17,792 nucleotides of DNA, taken from Mycoplasmataceae bacterium. GTDB taxonomy: Bacteria > Bacillota_I > Bacilli_A > Mycoplasmatales > Hepatoplasmataceae. Location: the NCBI GenBank assembly GCA_013214765.1, contig JABSQD010000001.1:1-17792 (forward strand), given 5' to 3'. Below the pieces are notes generated by a model. The model made no database searches, was not told where the DNA came from, and saw only the letters and a program-made list of their open reading frames with translations. Position 1 is the stretch's first letter. The number at the start of each line of letters is the position of its first letter. Shown here one piece after another: positions 8,200 through 16,423 of the stretch. Both the position numbers and the translations under genes were made by a program.

Positions 8200-8994
8200 A
8201 TGGGACAAAAGGCTAATCCACTAGCATTAAGACTTGGAATTAATAAAGAATGAACATCGAGATGGTATGCACCAAATAACAAAACTTGAGCTATATGATT
8301 AATTCAAGATAAAAAAATTAGAAAATATTTTGAGTCATATATTAAAGAATGAGCTTTATCTGATATAGAAATTGATAGAACCACATCTGAAATTAAAGTT
8401 ACTATAAATACTGCTAAGCCAGGAATTGTTTTAGGACAAGAAGGAATAAATATAGCAGTAATAACTAAAGAAATTTCTAAAATAATTAGAAATAAAGATA
8501 TTAAAATTGAAGTAATAGTTAAGGAAGTAAATAATCCAGATTTAGATGCAACTATTGTTGCAAATGAAATTGCGTTATCTTTAGAAAACAGAGCTTCTTT
8601 TAGAATGGCACAAAAAAGAGTTATTAATAGAGTTATGAGATCAGGTGCCAAAGGAATTAAAACACAAGTTTCAGGAAGACTTAATGGTGTTGATATGGCA
8701 AGAACTGAGGGATATTTAGAAGGAGTTGTACCACAACAAACTTTTAGAAATGATTTAGATTATGCATTAGCATTAGCACATACAACATATGGTGTGTTTG
8801 GAGTTAAGGTTTGGATTTCAAGAGGTGAATTATTAAAAGGTCAAGAAAGAAAGGAATTTAAAAAACCTGAAAGAACAGATAGAAGAACAAATTTTATTAG
8901 AAATAAAGATGTTGTTAGAGATAGTAGGATACCAGACGATAAACCTGTGGTTCCTGTAAAAACTAAAGAAAAAGTTATTGGAGGTAATGAATAA
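8200..8994 (+). CDS. rpsC: 30S ribosomal protein S3
   Basis: S3 forms part of the mRNA entry channel and helicase site with S4 and S5. At 264 residues it is slightly longer than usual. It starts MGQKANPLALRLGI; the KH-domain segment has the GxxG loop as GQEG (KPGIVLGQEGINI). The C-terminal domain is clear: RMAQKRVINRVMRSGAKGIKTQVSGRLNG, then GVKVWISRGE. A hydrophilic 45-residue tail follows (KKPERTDRRTN). Several Trp residues in the N-terminal third are TGA, so a standard-code reading would recover only the C-terminal half. One base separates it from rplV. Its stop overlaps the rplP start as TAATG. Confidence 0.96.
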
Positions 8995-9413
8995 TGTTAC
9001 AACCAAAACAAGATAAATGAAGAAAACCATTTAAAAAAAAATATACAGGAAAAGCAAAAAGAGGAACAAAAATTTCATTTGGAGATTATGGTTTACAAGC
9101 TAAAGAAGGAACATGAATTACTTCTAGACAAATTGAGGCAACAAGAATTGCTATTACAAGATTTTTGCAAAGGCAAGGAGAATTACACATTAGAATATTC
9201 CCTCATAATCCAATGACTAAAAAACCTTTAGAAGTTCGTATGGGAAAAGGAAAAGGTTCAGTAGATCATTATGCAGCTGTAGTTAAAGAAAAAATGATTT
9301 TATTTGAATTAGGTGGAGATATTAATGAAAGTGATGCATTAGAAGCTTTAAGGCTTGGAATGCATAAACTTCCAATTAAATGTAAAATTGTAAAAAAAGG
9401 AGAAGAAAATTAA
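8994..9413 (+). CDS. rplP: 50S ribosomal protein L16
   Basis: A 139-residue L16, which organises the A-site tRNA channel. It begins [24 protein letters not shown] and carries the signature [21 protein letters not shown] and [17 protein letters not shown], ending with [11 protein letters not shown]. Two Trp residues (position 9 and TWITSRQ) are TGA. The start ATG shares its A with the stop of rpsC (TAATG), with GGAGG just upstream, so the two are probably translationally coupled. Confidence 0.96.
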
Positions 9414-9414
9414 T

Positions 9415-9708
9415 ATGTATAAAGCATCAGAATTAAGAGTTAAAACTAAAGAAGAATTATTACAATTAATTTCAGAGTTAAAAGGTAAATTATTAGCTTT
9501 AAGATTCGAATCCGCAACAGGACAATTAACAGAAACACATTTACCATCAGTTACAAGAAAAGATATAGCATTGATTTTTACAGTATTAAAAGAAAAAGAA
9601 AATGGTTTAGTTTTTGAAACAGATATAGAACCTTCAACAATAATATCAAAAACTTCTAATAAAAATGAAACTATTGTACAAAAAGAAATTAAAGGAGATA
9701 CTAAATAA
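9415..9708 (+). CDS. rpmC: 50S ribosomal protein L29 with C-terminal tail
   Basis: L29 lies at the tunnel exit beside L23. The core (1-63) is the usual two-helix form: [38 protein letters not shown] and then [17 protein letters not shown]. Bacterial L29 is normally about 63-70 residues; this one is 97, with an extra Thr/Lys/Glu-rich tail ([20 protein letters not shown]). One base separates it from rplP, and its stop overlaps rpsQ as TAATG. Confidence 0.95.
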   Translation: MYKASELRVKTKEELLQLISELKGKLLALRFESATGQLTETHLPSVTRKDIALIFTVLKEKENGLVFETDIEPSTIISKTSNKNETIVQKEIKGDTK

Positions 9709-9962
9709 TGCGTAATACAAAAACAAGAAAAACATATTTAGGAACAGTTATATCTGATAAAACAGATAAAACAATTTCAGTTCAAATGGATACATATAAA
9801 GCTCATAAACTTTATGGAAAAAGAGTTAAATATTCAAAAAAATTTGCAGTTCATGATGAAAAAAACGAAGCTAAAATTGGTGATACTGTTTTAATTATGT
9901 CTACCAAGCCATTTTCAAAAACTAAAAATTTTAGATTAATTGAGATTAAGAAAGTAAAATAA
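9708..9962 (+). CDS. rpsQ: 30S ribosomal protein S17
   Basis: An 84-residue S17, an early 16S-binding OB-fold protein. The family sequence is plain: [40 protein letters not shown] and [23 protein letters not shown]. The length is normal. The start ATG is embedded in the rpmC stop (TAATG), with AAAGGAG upstream inside rpmC. Confidence 0.97.
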   Translation: MRNTKTRKTYLGTVISDKTDKTISVQMDTYKAHKLYGKRVKYSKKFAVHDEKNEAKIGDTVLIMSTKPFSKTKNFRLIEIKKVK

Positions 9963-9974
9963 GGGGAGTAAGTT

Positions 9975-10343
9975 ATGATACAAACAGAAACTAGATTAGT
10001 TGTTGCTGATAATTCAGGAGCTAAAGAAATACTTGTTATTAGAAATCTTGGTGGATCTAAAGTTAAATTTACAAATGTTGGAGATATAGTAGTAGGGTCA
10101 ATTAAAAAAGCACAACCTAATTCAGGAGTAAAAAAAGGACAAGTTGTTAAAGCAATAATTATTAGAACAAAACATGGAATTAAAAGAAAAACAGGCGAGT
10201 ATGTTAGATTTGATGATAATGCAGTTGTACTAATTAAAGAAAATGGAGAACCAAGAGGAACAAGAATTTTTGGTCCTGTAGCTAGAGAATTAAGAGAAAA
10301 AGGATACAATAAAATTGTTTCACTTGCTCAGGAAGCATTATAG
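9975..10343 (+). CDS. rplN: 50S ribosomal protein L14
   Basis: A 122-residue L14, which contacts the 30S subunit and is the docking site for the silencing factor RsfS. It is textbook in form: [42 protein letters not shown] and [32 protein letters not shown]. The length is exactly usual. Preceded by AGGGGAG. Confidence 0.98.
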   Translation: MIQTETRLVVADNSGAKEILVIRNLGGSKVKFTNVGDIVVGSIKKAQPNSGVKKGQVVKAIIIRTKHGIKRKTGEYVRFDDNAVVLIKENGEPRGTRIFGPVARELREKGYNKIVSLAQEAL

Positions 10344-10352
10344 GAGGTAATT

Positions 10353-10688
10353 ATGAAAATTAAAATTGGAGACAACGTAGTAATAATTGCTGGAAAAGAA
10401 AAAGGTTCAATCGGAATAGTGTTGGCAATTAATCCTATAACTAATAGAGTTGTAGTCGAAGGAATTAATATTAAAACAATTCATGTTAAACCATCACAAT
10501 CAAATCCAGATGGAGGTATTGAAAAAGTCGAAGGCTCAATTCATATATCTAATGTTATGGTTAATGTTGGAGATGTTAAAGATGCATCAAAATCTAAAGT
10601 AACTAAAGTAGGTTATAAATTAGAAAAAAATAAAAATGGTAGAAAAGAGAAAAAAAGAATTTCTAAAGTAACGAAGGAGGAAATTTAA
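10353..10688 (+). CDS. rplX: 50S ribosomal protein L24
   Basis: A 111-residue L24, an assembly initiator protein near the tunnel exit. The KOW motif is at the N-terminus (KIKIGDNVVIIAGKEKGSIGIVLAI), followed by NRVVVEGINIKTIHVKPSQSNPDGGIEKVEGSIHISNVMV. A strong AGGAGG precedes the ATG. Its last codons contain the AAGGAGG that serves rplE, so the 3' end of this gene doubles as a ribosome binding site. Confidence 0.97.
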   Translation: MKIKIGDNVVIIAGKEKGSIGIVLAINPITNRVVVEGINIKTIHVKPSQSNPDGGIEKVEGSIHISNVMVNVGDVKDASKSKVTKVGYKLEKNKNGRKEKKRISKVTKEEI

Positions 10689-10690
10689 TT

Positions 10691-11260
10691 ATGGCTATTA
10701 AATCAAGATTATTTATTAAATACAATAAAGAAATTAAATTATCCTTGGCAAAAGAACTTTCAGTTAAATCTATTATGCAAGTTCCTAAAATTAAAAAAAT
10801 TGTTATTAATATGGGACTTGGAAAGGCTGTTAATGATAAAAATATTGTTAAAGATGCAGCTGAAGAATTATCAAAAATAACTGGTCAAAAGGTTATTGAA
10901 ACTTATGCAAGAGCTTCAAATGCTTCATTCAAAATTAGAGAAGGAATGCCATTAGGTGTTAAAGTAACTTTAAGAGGTGAAATAATGTATAACTTTTTGG
11001 ATAAATTAATTACCATAGCATTACCAAGAATTAGAGATTTCAGAGGTGTAAATCATAAATCTTTTGATGGAAGAGGTAATTATTCATTAGGTATTTCTGA
11101 ATTTATTATATTTCCTGAAATTGATTTAGATAAAGTTAGTTTTATGAAAGGGATGGATATTTCAATTGTTACTTCGTCTGATAATAATAATGATTCTTAT
11201 AAGCTTTTAGAAAAATTTGGAATGCCTTTTAAAAATATTAAAAAAGAAGGAGAAGAGTAA
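10691..11260 (+). CDS. rplE: 50S ribosomal protein L5
   Basis: A 189-residue L5, which binds 5S rRNA and P-site tRNA. It carries [82 protein letters not shown] and FPEID. The ending is [10 protein letters not shown]. Normal length. AAGGAGG at 10674-10680 lies 10 bases before the ATG. The stop overlaps the rpsZ start (TAATG). Confidence 0.97.
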   Translation: MAIKSRLFIKYNKEIKLSLAKELSVKSIMQVPKIKKIVINMGLGKAVNDKNIVKDAAEELSKITGQKVIETYARASNASFKIREGMPLGVKVTLRGEIMYNFLDKLITIALPRIRDFRGVNHKSFDGRGNYSLGISEFIIFPEIDLDKVSFMKGMDISIVTSSDNNNDSYKLLEKFGMPFKNIKKEGEE

Positions 11261-11445
11261 TGGCAAAAAAATCAAAGATCGCCAGACAACAGAAACATCA
11301 AAAGTTTCCTGTTAGAGAATATAATAGATGTAAGCTTTGTGGAAGGCCACATGCTTATATAAGAAAATATGGAATTTGTAGAATTTGCTTTAGAAATATG
11401 GCTTCAGCCGGGGAAATTCCAGGTGTGAAAAAATCTTCATGATAA
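11260..11445 (+). CDS. rpsZ: 30S ribosomal protein S14, zinc type
   Basis: A 61-residue S14 of the short zinc-binding type. Four cysteines, CKLC (24, 27) and CRIC (40, 43), form the zinc ribbon. The end is [11 protein letters not shown]. The terminal Trp is encoded by TGA 11440-11442 and the true stop is TAA 11443-11445. The family normally ends in KKASW, so a standard-code call would be one residue short. Overlaps rplE by one base. Having the zinc type here is usual for Firmicutes and mollicutes. Confidence 0.96.
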
Positions 11446-11466
11446 AGAAAAAGGAGGAAATAGATT

Positions 11467-11859
11467 ATGTTTAATGATCCAATAGCTGATTTATTAACTA
11501 GAATTAGAAATGCTAATCAAAGAAAACACAAAAGTGTTTTGATTCCATTTTCAAAATCTAAACAACAAATAGTAGAAATTCTTAAATCAGAAGGCTACAT
11601 CAATGATTTTTTAATTAAAGGAGAAGGTGTAGAAAAAAATATATTGATTATTCTTAAATATAAAGGTAATCAAAAAGTTATTATAGGTTTGAAAAGAATT
11701 TCAAAACCAGGCTTAAGAGTTTATACAAATGTAGAAAAATTACCAAAAGTACTTAATGGATATGGAATAGGAATTATTTCAACTTCAAAAGGTATAATGA
11801 CTGATACAAAAGCTAGAGAAGAAAAATTAGGCGGAGAGGTAATGGCTTTCGTTTGATAA
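11467..11859 (+). CDS. rpsH: 30S ribosomal protein S8
   Basis: A 130-residue S8, which binds the central domain of 16S rRNA. It starts [29 protein letters not shown] and has [40 protein letters not shown], ending GGEVMAFVW. As in S14, the last Trp is TGA (11854-11856) before TAA 11857-11859. The final Trp of S8 is well conserved, which supports the recoding independently. AAGGAGG lies 8-14 bases before the ATG. Confidence 0.97.
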
Positions 11860-11875
11860 ACGAGAGGAATAAATT

Positions 11876-12412
11876 ATGTCAAGAGTAGGAAGAAGAGATA
11901 TAACATTATCTGAAGGTACTTCTGTTATTGTAAATGGAAATATTGTTACGGTTAAAGGTATCAAAGGTGAATTAACAAAAGAATTTTCACCATTGATTAA
12001 AGTATCAGTAAATGAAGCAAAAATAATAGTTACAAGAGTCAATGATTCTAAACAAACAAAAATGTTACATGGAACAACAAATTCACTTATTCAAGGAATG
12101 GTTCAAGGTGTACAAACAGGATTTGAGAAAACTTTAGTAATAATTGGAGTTGGATATAATGTTAAAGAAATTGATGGAAAATTACAATTCTCATTAGGTT
12201 TATCTCATAAAATTGATTTAAAAGTTCCGGCACATTTGAAAGCGGAAGTAATATCACTTACTGAATTAAAAATTTTAGGAATTGATAAGCAACAAGTTGG
12301 AGAATTTGCTGCAAAAATTAAAGCATATAGAAAACCAGAACCATATGGTGGTAAAGGTATTAGATATAAAGATGAATACATTGTTAGAAAGGTTGGAAAA
12401 ACTTCTAAATAG
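11876..12412 (+). CDS. rplF: 50S ribosomal protein L6
   Basis: A 178-residue L6, near the GTPase-associated centre. The two repeated domains are visible: N-terminal SRVGRRDITLSEGTSVIVNGNIVTVKGIKGEL and C-terminal KIDLKVPAHLKAEVISLTELKILGIDKQQVGEFAAKIKAYRKPEPYGGKGIRYKDEYIVRKVGK. Normal length. Preceded by GAGAGGAA and 16 bases from rpsH. Confidence 0.97.
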   Translation: MSRVGRRDITLSEGTSVIVNGNIVTVKGIKGELTKEFSPLIKVSVNEAKIIVTRVNDSKQTKMLHGTTNSLIQGMVQGVQTGFEKTLVIIGVGYNVKEIDGKLQFSLGLSHKIDLKVPAHLKAEVISLTELKILGIDKQQVGEFAAKIKAYRKPEPYGGKGIRYKDEYIVRKVGKTSK

Positions 12413-12425
12413 AAAAAGGTAAATT

Positions 12426-12776
12426 ATGGCAAAAACATTAAAACAAAAAAGACATATTAAACATTTAAGAGTAAGATCTAAAATTTCTATAGGAACTAAA
12501 GAAAGACCTAGATTAAATGTATTTAAATCAAATACAGGAATTTATGCTCAAATAATCAATGATGAAAATGGAACAACTATTGCATCTGCATCAACTCAAA
12601 CTTTGAAATTAAAAGGTAATAATATTAAAAATTCTATTAAAGTCGGTAAAGCTATATCAGAAGCAGCTAAATCTATTGGTATTGATACAGTTATATTTGA
12701 TAGAGGTGGATATATCTATCATGGTAAAATAAAAGCTTTAGCAGAAGCAGCAAGAAAATCTGGATTAAAATTTTAA
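12426..12776 (+). CDS. rplR: 50S ribosomal protein L18
   Basis: A 116-residue L18, which carries 5S rRNA to the large subunit with L5. Family blocks are [90 protein letters not shown]. Normal length. A moderate AAAAAGG is the ribosome binding site. Confidence 0.97.
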   Translation: MAKTLKQKRHIKHLRVRSKISIGTKERPRLNVFKSNTGIYAQIINDENGTTIASASTQTLKLKGNNIKNSIKVGKAISEAAKSIGIDTVIFDRGGYIYHGKIKALAEAARKSGLKF

Positions 12777-12786
12777 AGGGGGATAT

Positions 12787-13641
12787 ATGTTTTTTAGTGA
12801 AAAAGAAATTTTAAATAAAGAAACTACTGAAGTAGTTAAAGAAGAAACTATTAATGAGGTTAAACAAGAAGTTATTGAAGAAGTTAAAGAAGAAACTACT
12901 GAAATAGCAGAAAAAGAAATTACACTTATACAAGAAGAAAAAATAATTATTAAAGATGATGAATCATCTTTAATTAGTAAAACAAAATCAGTGACAAAAA
13001 ATAAACCAGACACATCTGAAGCTATATCAAATGATTTTTTACCAGGTAATTTTGATCCATTTGCAAGACGAATTAATCCTAGATTCGCAAACAAAAGAGA
13101 ACAAGAATTTGAAGAGAGAGTATTGCAAATTAAAAGAGTTATTAAGGTTACTAAAGGTGGAAGAAGATTTAAATTTTCGGCATTAGTAGTAGTTGGAGAT
13201 AAAAAAGGTAGAGTAGGGTATGCCGTTGGTAAACATATTGAAGTTCCTGAAGCTATTAAAAAGGCATCAAGACAAGCTAAGAAAAATATATACCATGTAA
13301 AAATAGTTGGAATTAGTGCCACATTTCCTCATGAGGTAATTGGACATAAAGGAGCAGCTAGAGTTATGTTAAAACCAGCTGTTGAAGGAAAAGGTATTAT
13401 TGCTTCAGATATTATTCGTGCTGTTGTTGAGTTGGCTGGTTATAGAAATATTTATTCAAAAAACTTAGGAACCAATAATCCATTAAATGTTATTATTGCT
13501 ACAATAGATGGATTAACAAGAATGAAAACTAAAGAAGAAATTGCAAAATTAAAAAGCAACTTTCTTAAAAAAGAAGTTATAAATAATAATAATAATAATA
13601 AATTAAAATCAAAACCAGTTATCAATAATAAAGGAGAATAA
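12787..13641 (+). CDS. rpsE: 30S ribosomal protein S5 with N-terminal extension
   Basis: S5 belongs to the mRNA entry channel and contributes to decoding accuracy. The core spans about 106-250: [49 protein letters not shown], then [21 protein letters not shown] and the [17 protein letters not shown] block. Bacterial S5 is normally about 165 residues; this is 284. The extra 100 N-terminal residues are strongly acidic ([25 protein letters not shown]) with an internal near-repeat of 16 residues. A 30-residue tail includes six Asn encoded by a pure AAT run. The start at 12787 is supported by GGGGG 5 bases upstream, with no comparable ribosome binding site inside the extension. No L30 gene follows, as is usual in mycoplasmas. 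Confidence 0.95.
   Translation: MFFSEKEILNKETTEVVKEETINEVKQEVIEEVKEETTEIAEKEITLIQEEKIIIKDDESSLISKTKSVTKNKPDTSEAISNDFLPGNFDPFARRINPRFANKREQEFEERVLQIKRVIKVTKGGRRFKFSALVVVGDKKGRVGYAVGKHIEVPEAIKKASRQAKKNIYHVKIVGISATFPHEVIGHKGAARVMLKPAVEGKGIIASDIIRAVVELAGYRNIYSKNLGTNNPLNVIIATIDGLTRMKTKEEIAKLKSNFLKKEVINNNNNNKLKSKPVINNKGE
12835..12898 (+). repeat. 48-bp-spaced direct repeat in the rpsE extension
   Basis: The 16-base string GTTAAAGAAGAAACTA occurs exactly at 12835-12850 and 12883-12898, 48 bases apart. It encodes VKEET twice in the acidic extension and suggests a 16-codon duplication. Confidence 0.7.
13582..13599 (+). repeat. AAT trinucleotide run in rpsE
   Basis: Six consecutive AAT codons encode six Asn in the C-terminal tail of S5. 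It is an in-frame microsatellite that could change length by slippage without shifting the frame. Confidence 0.85.
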
Positions 13642-13643
13642 TT

Positions 13644-14120
13644 ATGGAATTACATAATATGAAATCTGCATCAGGTTCAAGACATAATAAAAAAAGAATT
13701 GGACGAGGAGATAAAACTGCAGGAAGAGGAGAAAATGGTCAAAAATCAAGATCTGGATATTCAACTAAAATTGGATTTGAAGGAGGACAAAATCCTCTTT
13801 ATAGAAGACTTCCAAAAAGAGGATTTTCTAATTCGATTTATAAAACAATTTATTCAATTGTTAATTTAGATTCAATTCAAAAATTAAATATAAATGAAGT
13901 TACTCCTGAAATATTAATAGAGGTTGGAATTATTAAAAATAATTATGGATTATTAAAAGTATTAGGAAATGGCGAAATTAAGTCACCAATAAAAGTATCG
14001 GCACATAAGTTTTCAAAATCAGCAAAAGCAAATATTGAGAAAGCAGGAGGAACAATTAATTTATTAGTTGCTAATTTGCCAATAGAAGAAACTTCAAGAA
14101 AAATTGAAGTAAAAAATTAA
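13644..14120 (+). CDS. rplO: 50S ribosomal protein L15
   Basis: A 158-residue L15, a late-assembly core protein. It starts MELHNMKSASGSRHNKKRIGRGDKTAGRGENGQKSRSGYSTKIGFEGGQNPLYRRLPKRGFSN, the classical glycine- and basic-rich N-terminus. The C-terminal half reads KVSAHKFSKSAKANIEKAGGTINLL. A good AAAGGAG precedes it. It is the last gene of the operon here; secY, its usual partner, does not follow. Confidence 0.96.
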   Translation: MELHNMKSASGSRHNKKRIGRGDKTAGRGENGQKSRSGYSTKIGFEGGQNPLYRRLPKRGFSNSIYKTIYSIVNLDSIQKLNINEVTPEILIEVGIIKNNYGLLKVLGNGEIKSPIKVSAHKFSKSAKANIEKAGGTINLLVANLPIEETSRKIEVKN

Positions 14121-14143
14121 TAAATCAATAATATAAAATAATT

Positions 14144-14162
14144 TTAGTTATAAAAAAACTAA
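14144..14162 (+). terminator. Weak hairpin after rplO
   Basis: TTAGTT (14144-14149) pairs with AACTAA (14157-14162) over a 7-base A-rich loop. The stem is short and has no T-run. It may contribute to 3' end formation together with the stronger stem downstream. Confidence 0.25.
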
Positions 14163-14180
14163 TAAATATATTTAAATTGT

Positions 14181-14213
14181 TAAAAATTTTATAGAGTTTC
14201 TATAAAATTTTTA
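14181..14213 (+). terminator. 15-bp perfect stem ending the S10-spc operon
   Basis: TAAAAATTTTATAGA (14181-14195) is perfectly complementary to TCTATAAAATTTTTA (14199-14213), with a GTT loop. The stem is almost entirely A-T and its descending arm supplies the T-run. Its position 60 bases after rplO and before a new promoter fits a terminator. The symmetry means it could act on either strand. Confidence 0.65.
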
Positions 14214-14257
14214 TTATATTTATAATATTATATATTATAGGAAACCTTTTTAGATTA

Positions 14258-14266
14258 TGGTAAAAT
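14258..14266 (+). promoter_or_regulatory. Candidate promoter of the rpsB operon
   Basis: TG-G-TAAAAT is an extended -10-like element. It would start transcription near 14273 and give a leader of about 97 bases before rpsB. A perfect palindrome, TATAATATTATA (14221-14232), lies upstream and includes an alternative TATAAT. No clear -35 is present for either. Confidence 0.4.
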
Positions 14267-14295
14267 TAATAAGATATAAAAATAAATAAAAACAG

Positions 14296-14369
14296 ATTTG
14301 CGGATTCAATAATCGTGCCCTTAGGGTTTTATTGTTAGAAACATTTCGAAGTTAAAACGAGGAGAAAAA
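14296..14369 (+). promoter_or_regulatory. Structured rpsB leader, possible autoregulatory RNA
   Basis: The leader is relatively rich in G and C for this genome and can fold. CAATAA (14307-14312) pairs with TTATTG (14329-14334), enclosing CCC (14318-14320), a TTA loop and GGG (14324-14326). A competing stem, GATT (14303-14306) with AATC (14311-14314), would exclude the first. CGAGGAG, the rpsB ribosome binding site, follows at 14358-14364. Ribosomal operons are often controlled by their own product through leader structures, but I do not match this to a named family. Confidence 0.35.
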
Positions 14370-15527
14370 ATGACAAAACCAATTATCTCAAAAGATAAAT
14401 TATTAGAGTCAGGAATACATTATGGACATCAAACAAAGAGTTGAAATCCAGCTATGAAACCATTTATTGCAATGTCAAGAAGAAACATTCATTTGATTAA
14501 TCTTGATAAGTCTACCCAATCACTTGAAAATTCATATAATATTGTAAAGAAAATTACTGAAAGAAGAGGAGTATTTCTTTTTGTAGGAACAACAAAACAA
14601 TCTTCAAAAACAGTTAGAGAAAATGCTGAAAGAGTAGGGTCATTTTATATTGATCATAGATGATTAGGGGGAATTTTAACCAATTTTAGAACTATTCAAA
14701 ATTCAATTAATAAATTAAAAAAATTAGAAAGATTAGATAAAACAGGATTTGAAGGATATACTAAAAAAGAAGCTATTCTAATGAAGAAAAAATTAGATAA
14801 ATTAGAAAAAGTATTAGGCGGAATAAAACACATGAGAAGATTGCCGCAAGCTATTTTTGTTACCTCTATTAGAAATGAAGATATTGCAATTAAAGAAGCA
14901 AGAAAAATGAAAATTCCAGTATTTGGAATTGCTGATACAAATGTAGATCCCTATACAGTTAATTTTCCGATTTTTGGAAATGATGATGCTAATAAATCAA
15001 CTGCATTAATTACAACTGTAATTGCAGATGCGATTGCAGATGTTAAAAAAGAAAAAAAATTAGCAGCATATGTTGAAAATGATGAAGTAGAAATTATGGG
15101 AATAATTCCACAAGAGGAAAAAAGATCAAGATATCCAAAAAAAGAATATAGATTCAAAGATGATAATTCTTATGCAAAGAGAAAAGAATTTAAAACATTT
15201 ATTCAAAAACCCGAGAACAAATTAGTCGAAACTAAATCTAATGCAGATGTTAAAAAAGAAATTCAACCTAAGCAAGTTGAATCAAAAGAAATCAAATCAA
15301 ATATAGTTTTAGAAAAGACAATTTTAGTTAAAAAAGTTACCAAACCAAAACCACCAACAACAAAAGTAACAACAACTAAAAAAGTTACCAAACCAAAACC
15401 ATCAACAACAAAAGTAACAACAACTAAAAAAGTTACCAAACCAAAACCCAATATAAATACAAAGAAAAAAACAAATTCTCTTAAAAAAGATATAAAACCA
15501 AAAGTTAGAAAAATTAAGGAGAAATAA
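14370..15527 (+). CDS. rpsB: 30S ribosomal protein S2 with long basic tail
   Basis: S2 joins the 30S late and sits between head and body, near the Shine-Dalgarno duplex. The core (1 to about 230) is standard: [93 protein letters not shown]. Trp in SWNPA and HRWLGG is TGA. The usual length is about 230-260; this is 385 because of a 155-residue lysine-, threonine- and proline-rich tail with a 16-residue tandem repeat (KKVTKPKP followed by a TTKVTTT-type half). The ATG has GAGGAG 5 bases upstream. It heads the rpsB-tsf-pyrH-frr cluster. Confidence 0.96.
15330..15449 (+). repeat. 48-bp tandem repeat in the rpsB tail
   Basis: Two full units (15330-15377, 15378-15425) and a half unit (15426-15449) are near identical. 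The two full units differ at one base, in a Pro/Ser codon. Each unit encodes 16 residues of the KKVTKPKP plus TTKVTTT pattern. The near-identity implies recent duplication or continuing homogenisation. Confidence 0.9.
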
Positions 15528-15530
15528 GTT

Positions 15531-16394
15531 ATGTCAATTGAAAAAATTAAAGAATTAAGAAAAATGTCAGGAGCAGGAATGCTTGATGTCAAAAAATCTT
15601 TAGAGGCCACAAATTATGATATAGATTTAGCTGCAGAATGATTAAGGACTAATGGGATTGTTAAAGCAATTAAAAAATTAAATAGAATTGCTTCAGAAGG
15701 ATCAATATTTGTGACTAAAAATAAAAATAAATCAGTGTTAATTGAAATTAATTCAGAAACTGATTTTGTTGCATCAAATGAATTATTTATTTCAGAGTCT
15801 AATAAAATTTCTGAAGCAATTTTAAAATCAGATGTTGCTTTAGAAAATAACGAAACAGTATTATCATTAAAAATTGATGGAAAAACAATTGAAGATATTT
15901 TGACAAATATGACAGCAATAATTGGTGAAAAAATATCTTTTAGAAGATTTGCTTTGTTCAAAGGCGAAACAGGAATTTATAAACATTGAAATTCAAAAAT
16001 TGGTGTTATTATTTTAGCTTCTGGAATTTCGGAAGAAATATTAAAAGATGTTGCTATGCATATAGCAGCGATGAAACCTGATTTTTTATCTAAAAATGAT
16101 ATTTCAAAAAAAATAATAGATAAAGAAACAAAACTAGCAAAAAAAGAATTATCTATTCAACTAGAAGGTAAACCTAAAGATATTCAAGAAAATATTATTA
16201 AGGGAAAAGTTAATAAAATATTATCAGATAGTGTTTTATTAGAACAATCTTTTATTAAAGAACCATCTAAAAAAATAAAAGATATCATAGGAACAGGAAA
16301 ATTTGAATCATTTGTAAGATATGAAGTTGGAGAAGGGATTGTTAAAGAAGAAATAAGTTTTGCTGAAGAAGTTGCAAAACAAGTTAATCAATAA
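15531..16394 (+). CDS. tsf: Elongation factor Ts
   Basis: EF-Ts exchanges GDP for GTP on EF-Tu. This 287-residue protein starts with the UBA-like N-terminus IKELRKMSGAGMLDVKKSLEATNYDIDLAAEWLR and has the conserved TDFVA (77-81). The core continues through IGEKISFRRF and DVAMHIAAMKPDFLS, then the C-terminal SFAEEVAKQ. Trp37 and the Trp in KHWNSK are TGA, so a standard-code reading fragments it. AAGGAG lies just upstream, inside the end of rpsB. Its partner EF-Tu is in the same window but in a separate transcription unit. Confidence 0.96.
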
Positions 16395-16423
16395 AAATAT
16401 TTTTTATTTAAAATAGAGAAGTT

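Noticed and set aside
9851..10309. 152-codon minus-strand ORF
   Set aside because: Opposes rpsQ and rplN, both certain genes; no family pattern is visible.
12765..13322. 185-codon minus-strand ORF
   Set aside because: Antisense of rpsE; low-complexity Ser/Leu/Ile composition is the reverse complement of Glu/Lys-rich codons.
15330..15449. CRISPR-like array from regularly spaced repeats
   Set aside because: The repeats are contiguous, in frame, without unique spacers, and encode the S2 tail.
15263..15610. Minus-strand ORF with hydrophobic FGLVTFLVVVTFVV repeats
   Set aside because: It is the antisense shadow of the rpsB tandem repeat and spans into tsf; it has no ribosome binding site or promoter of its own.
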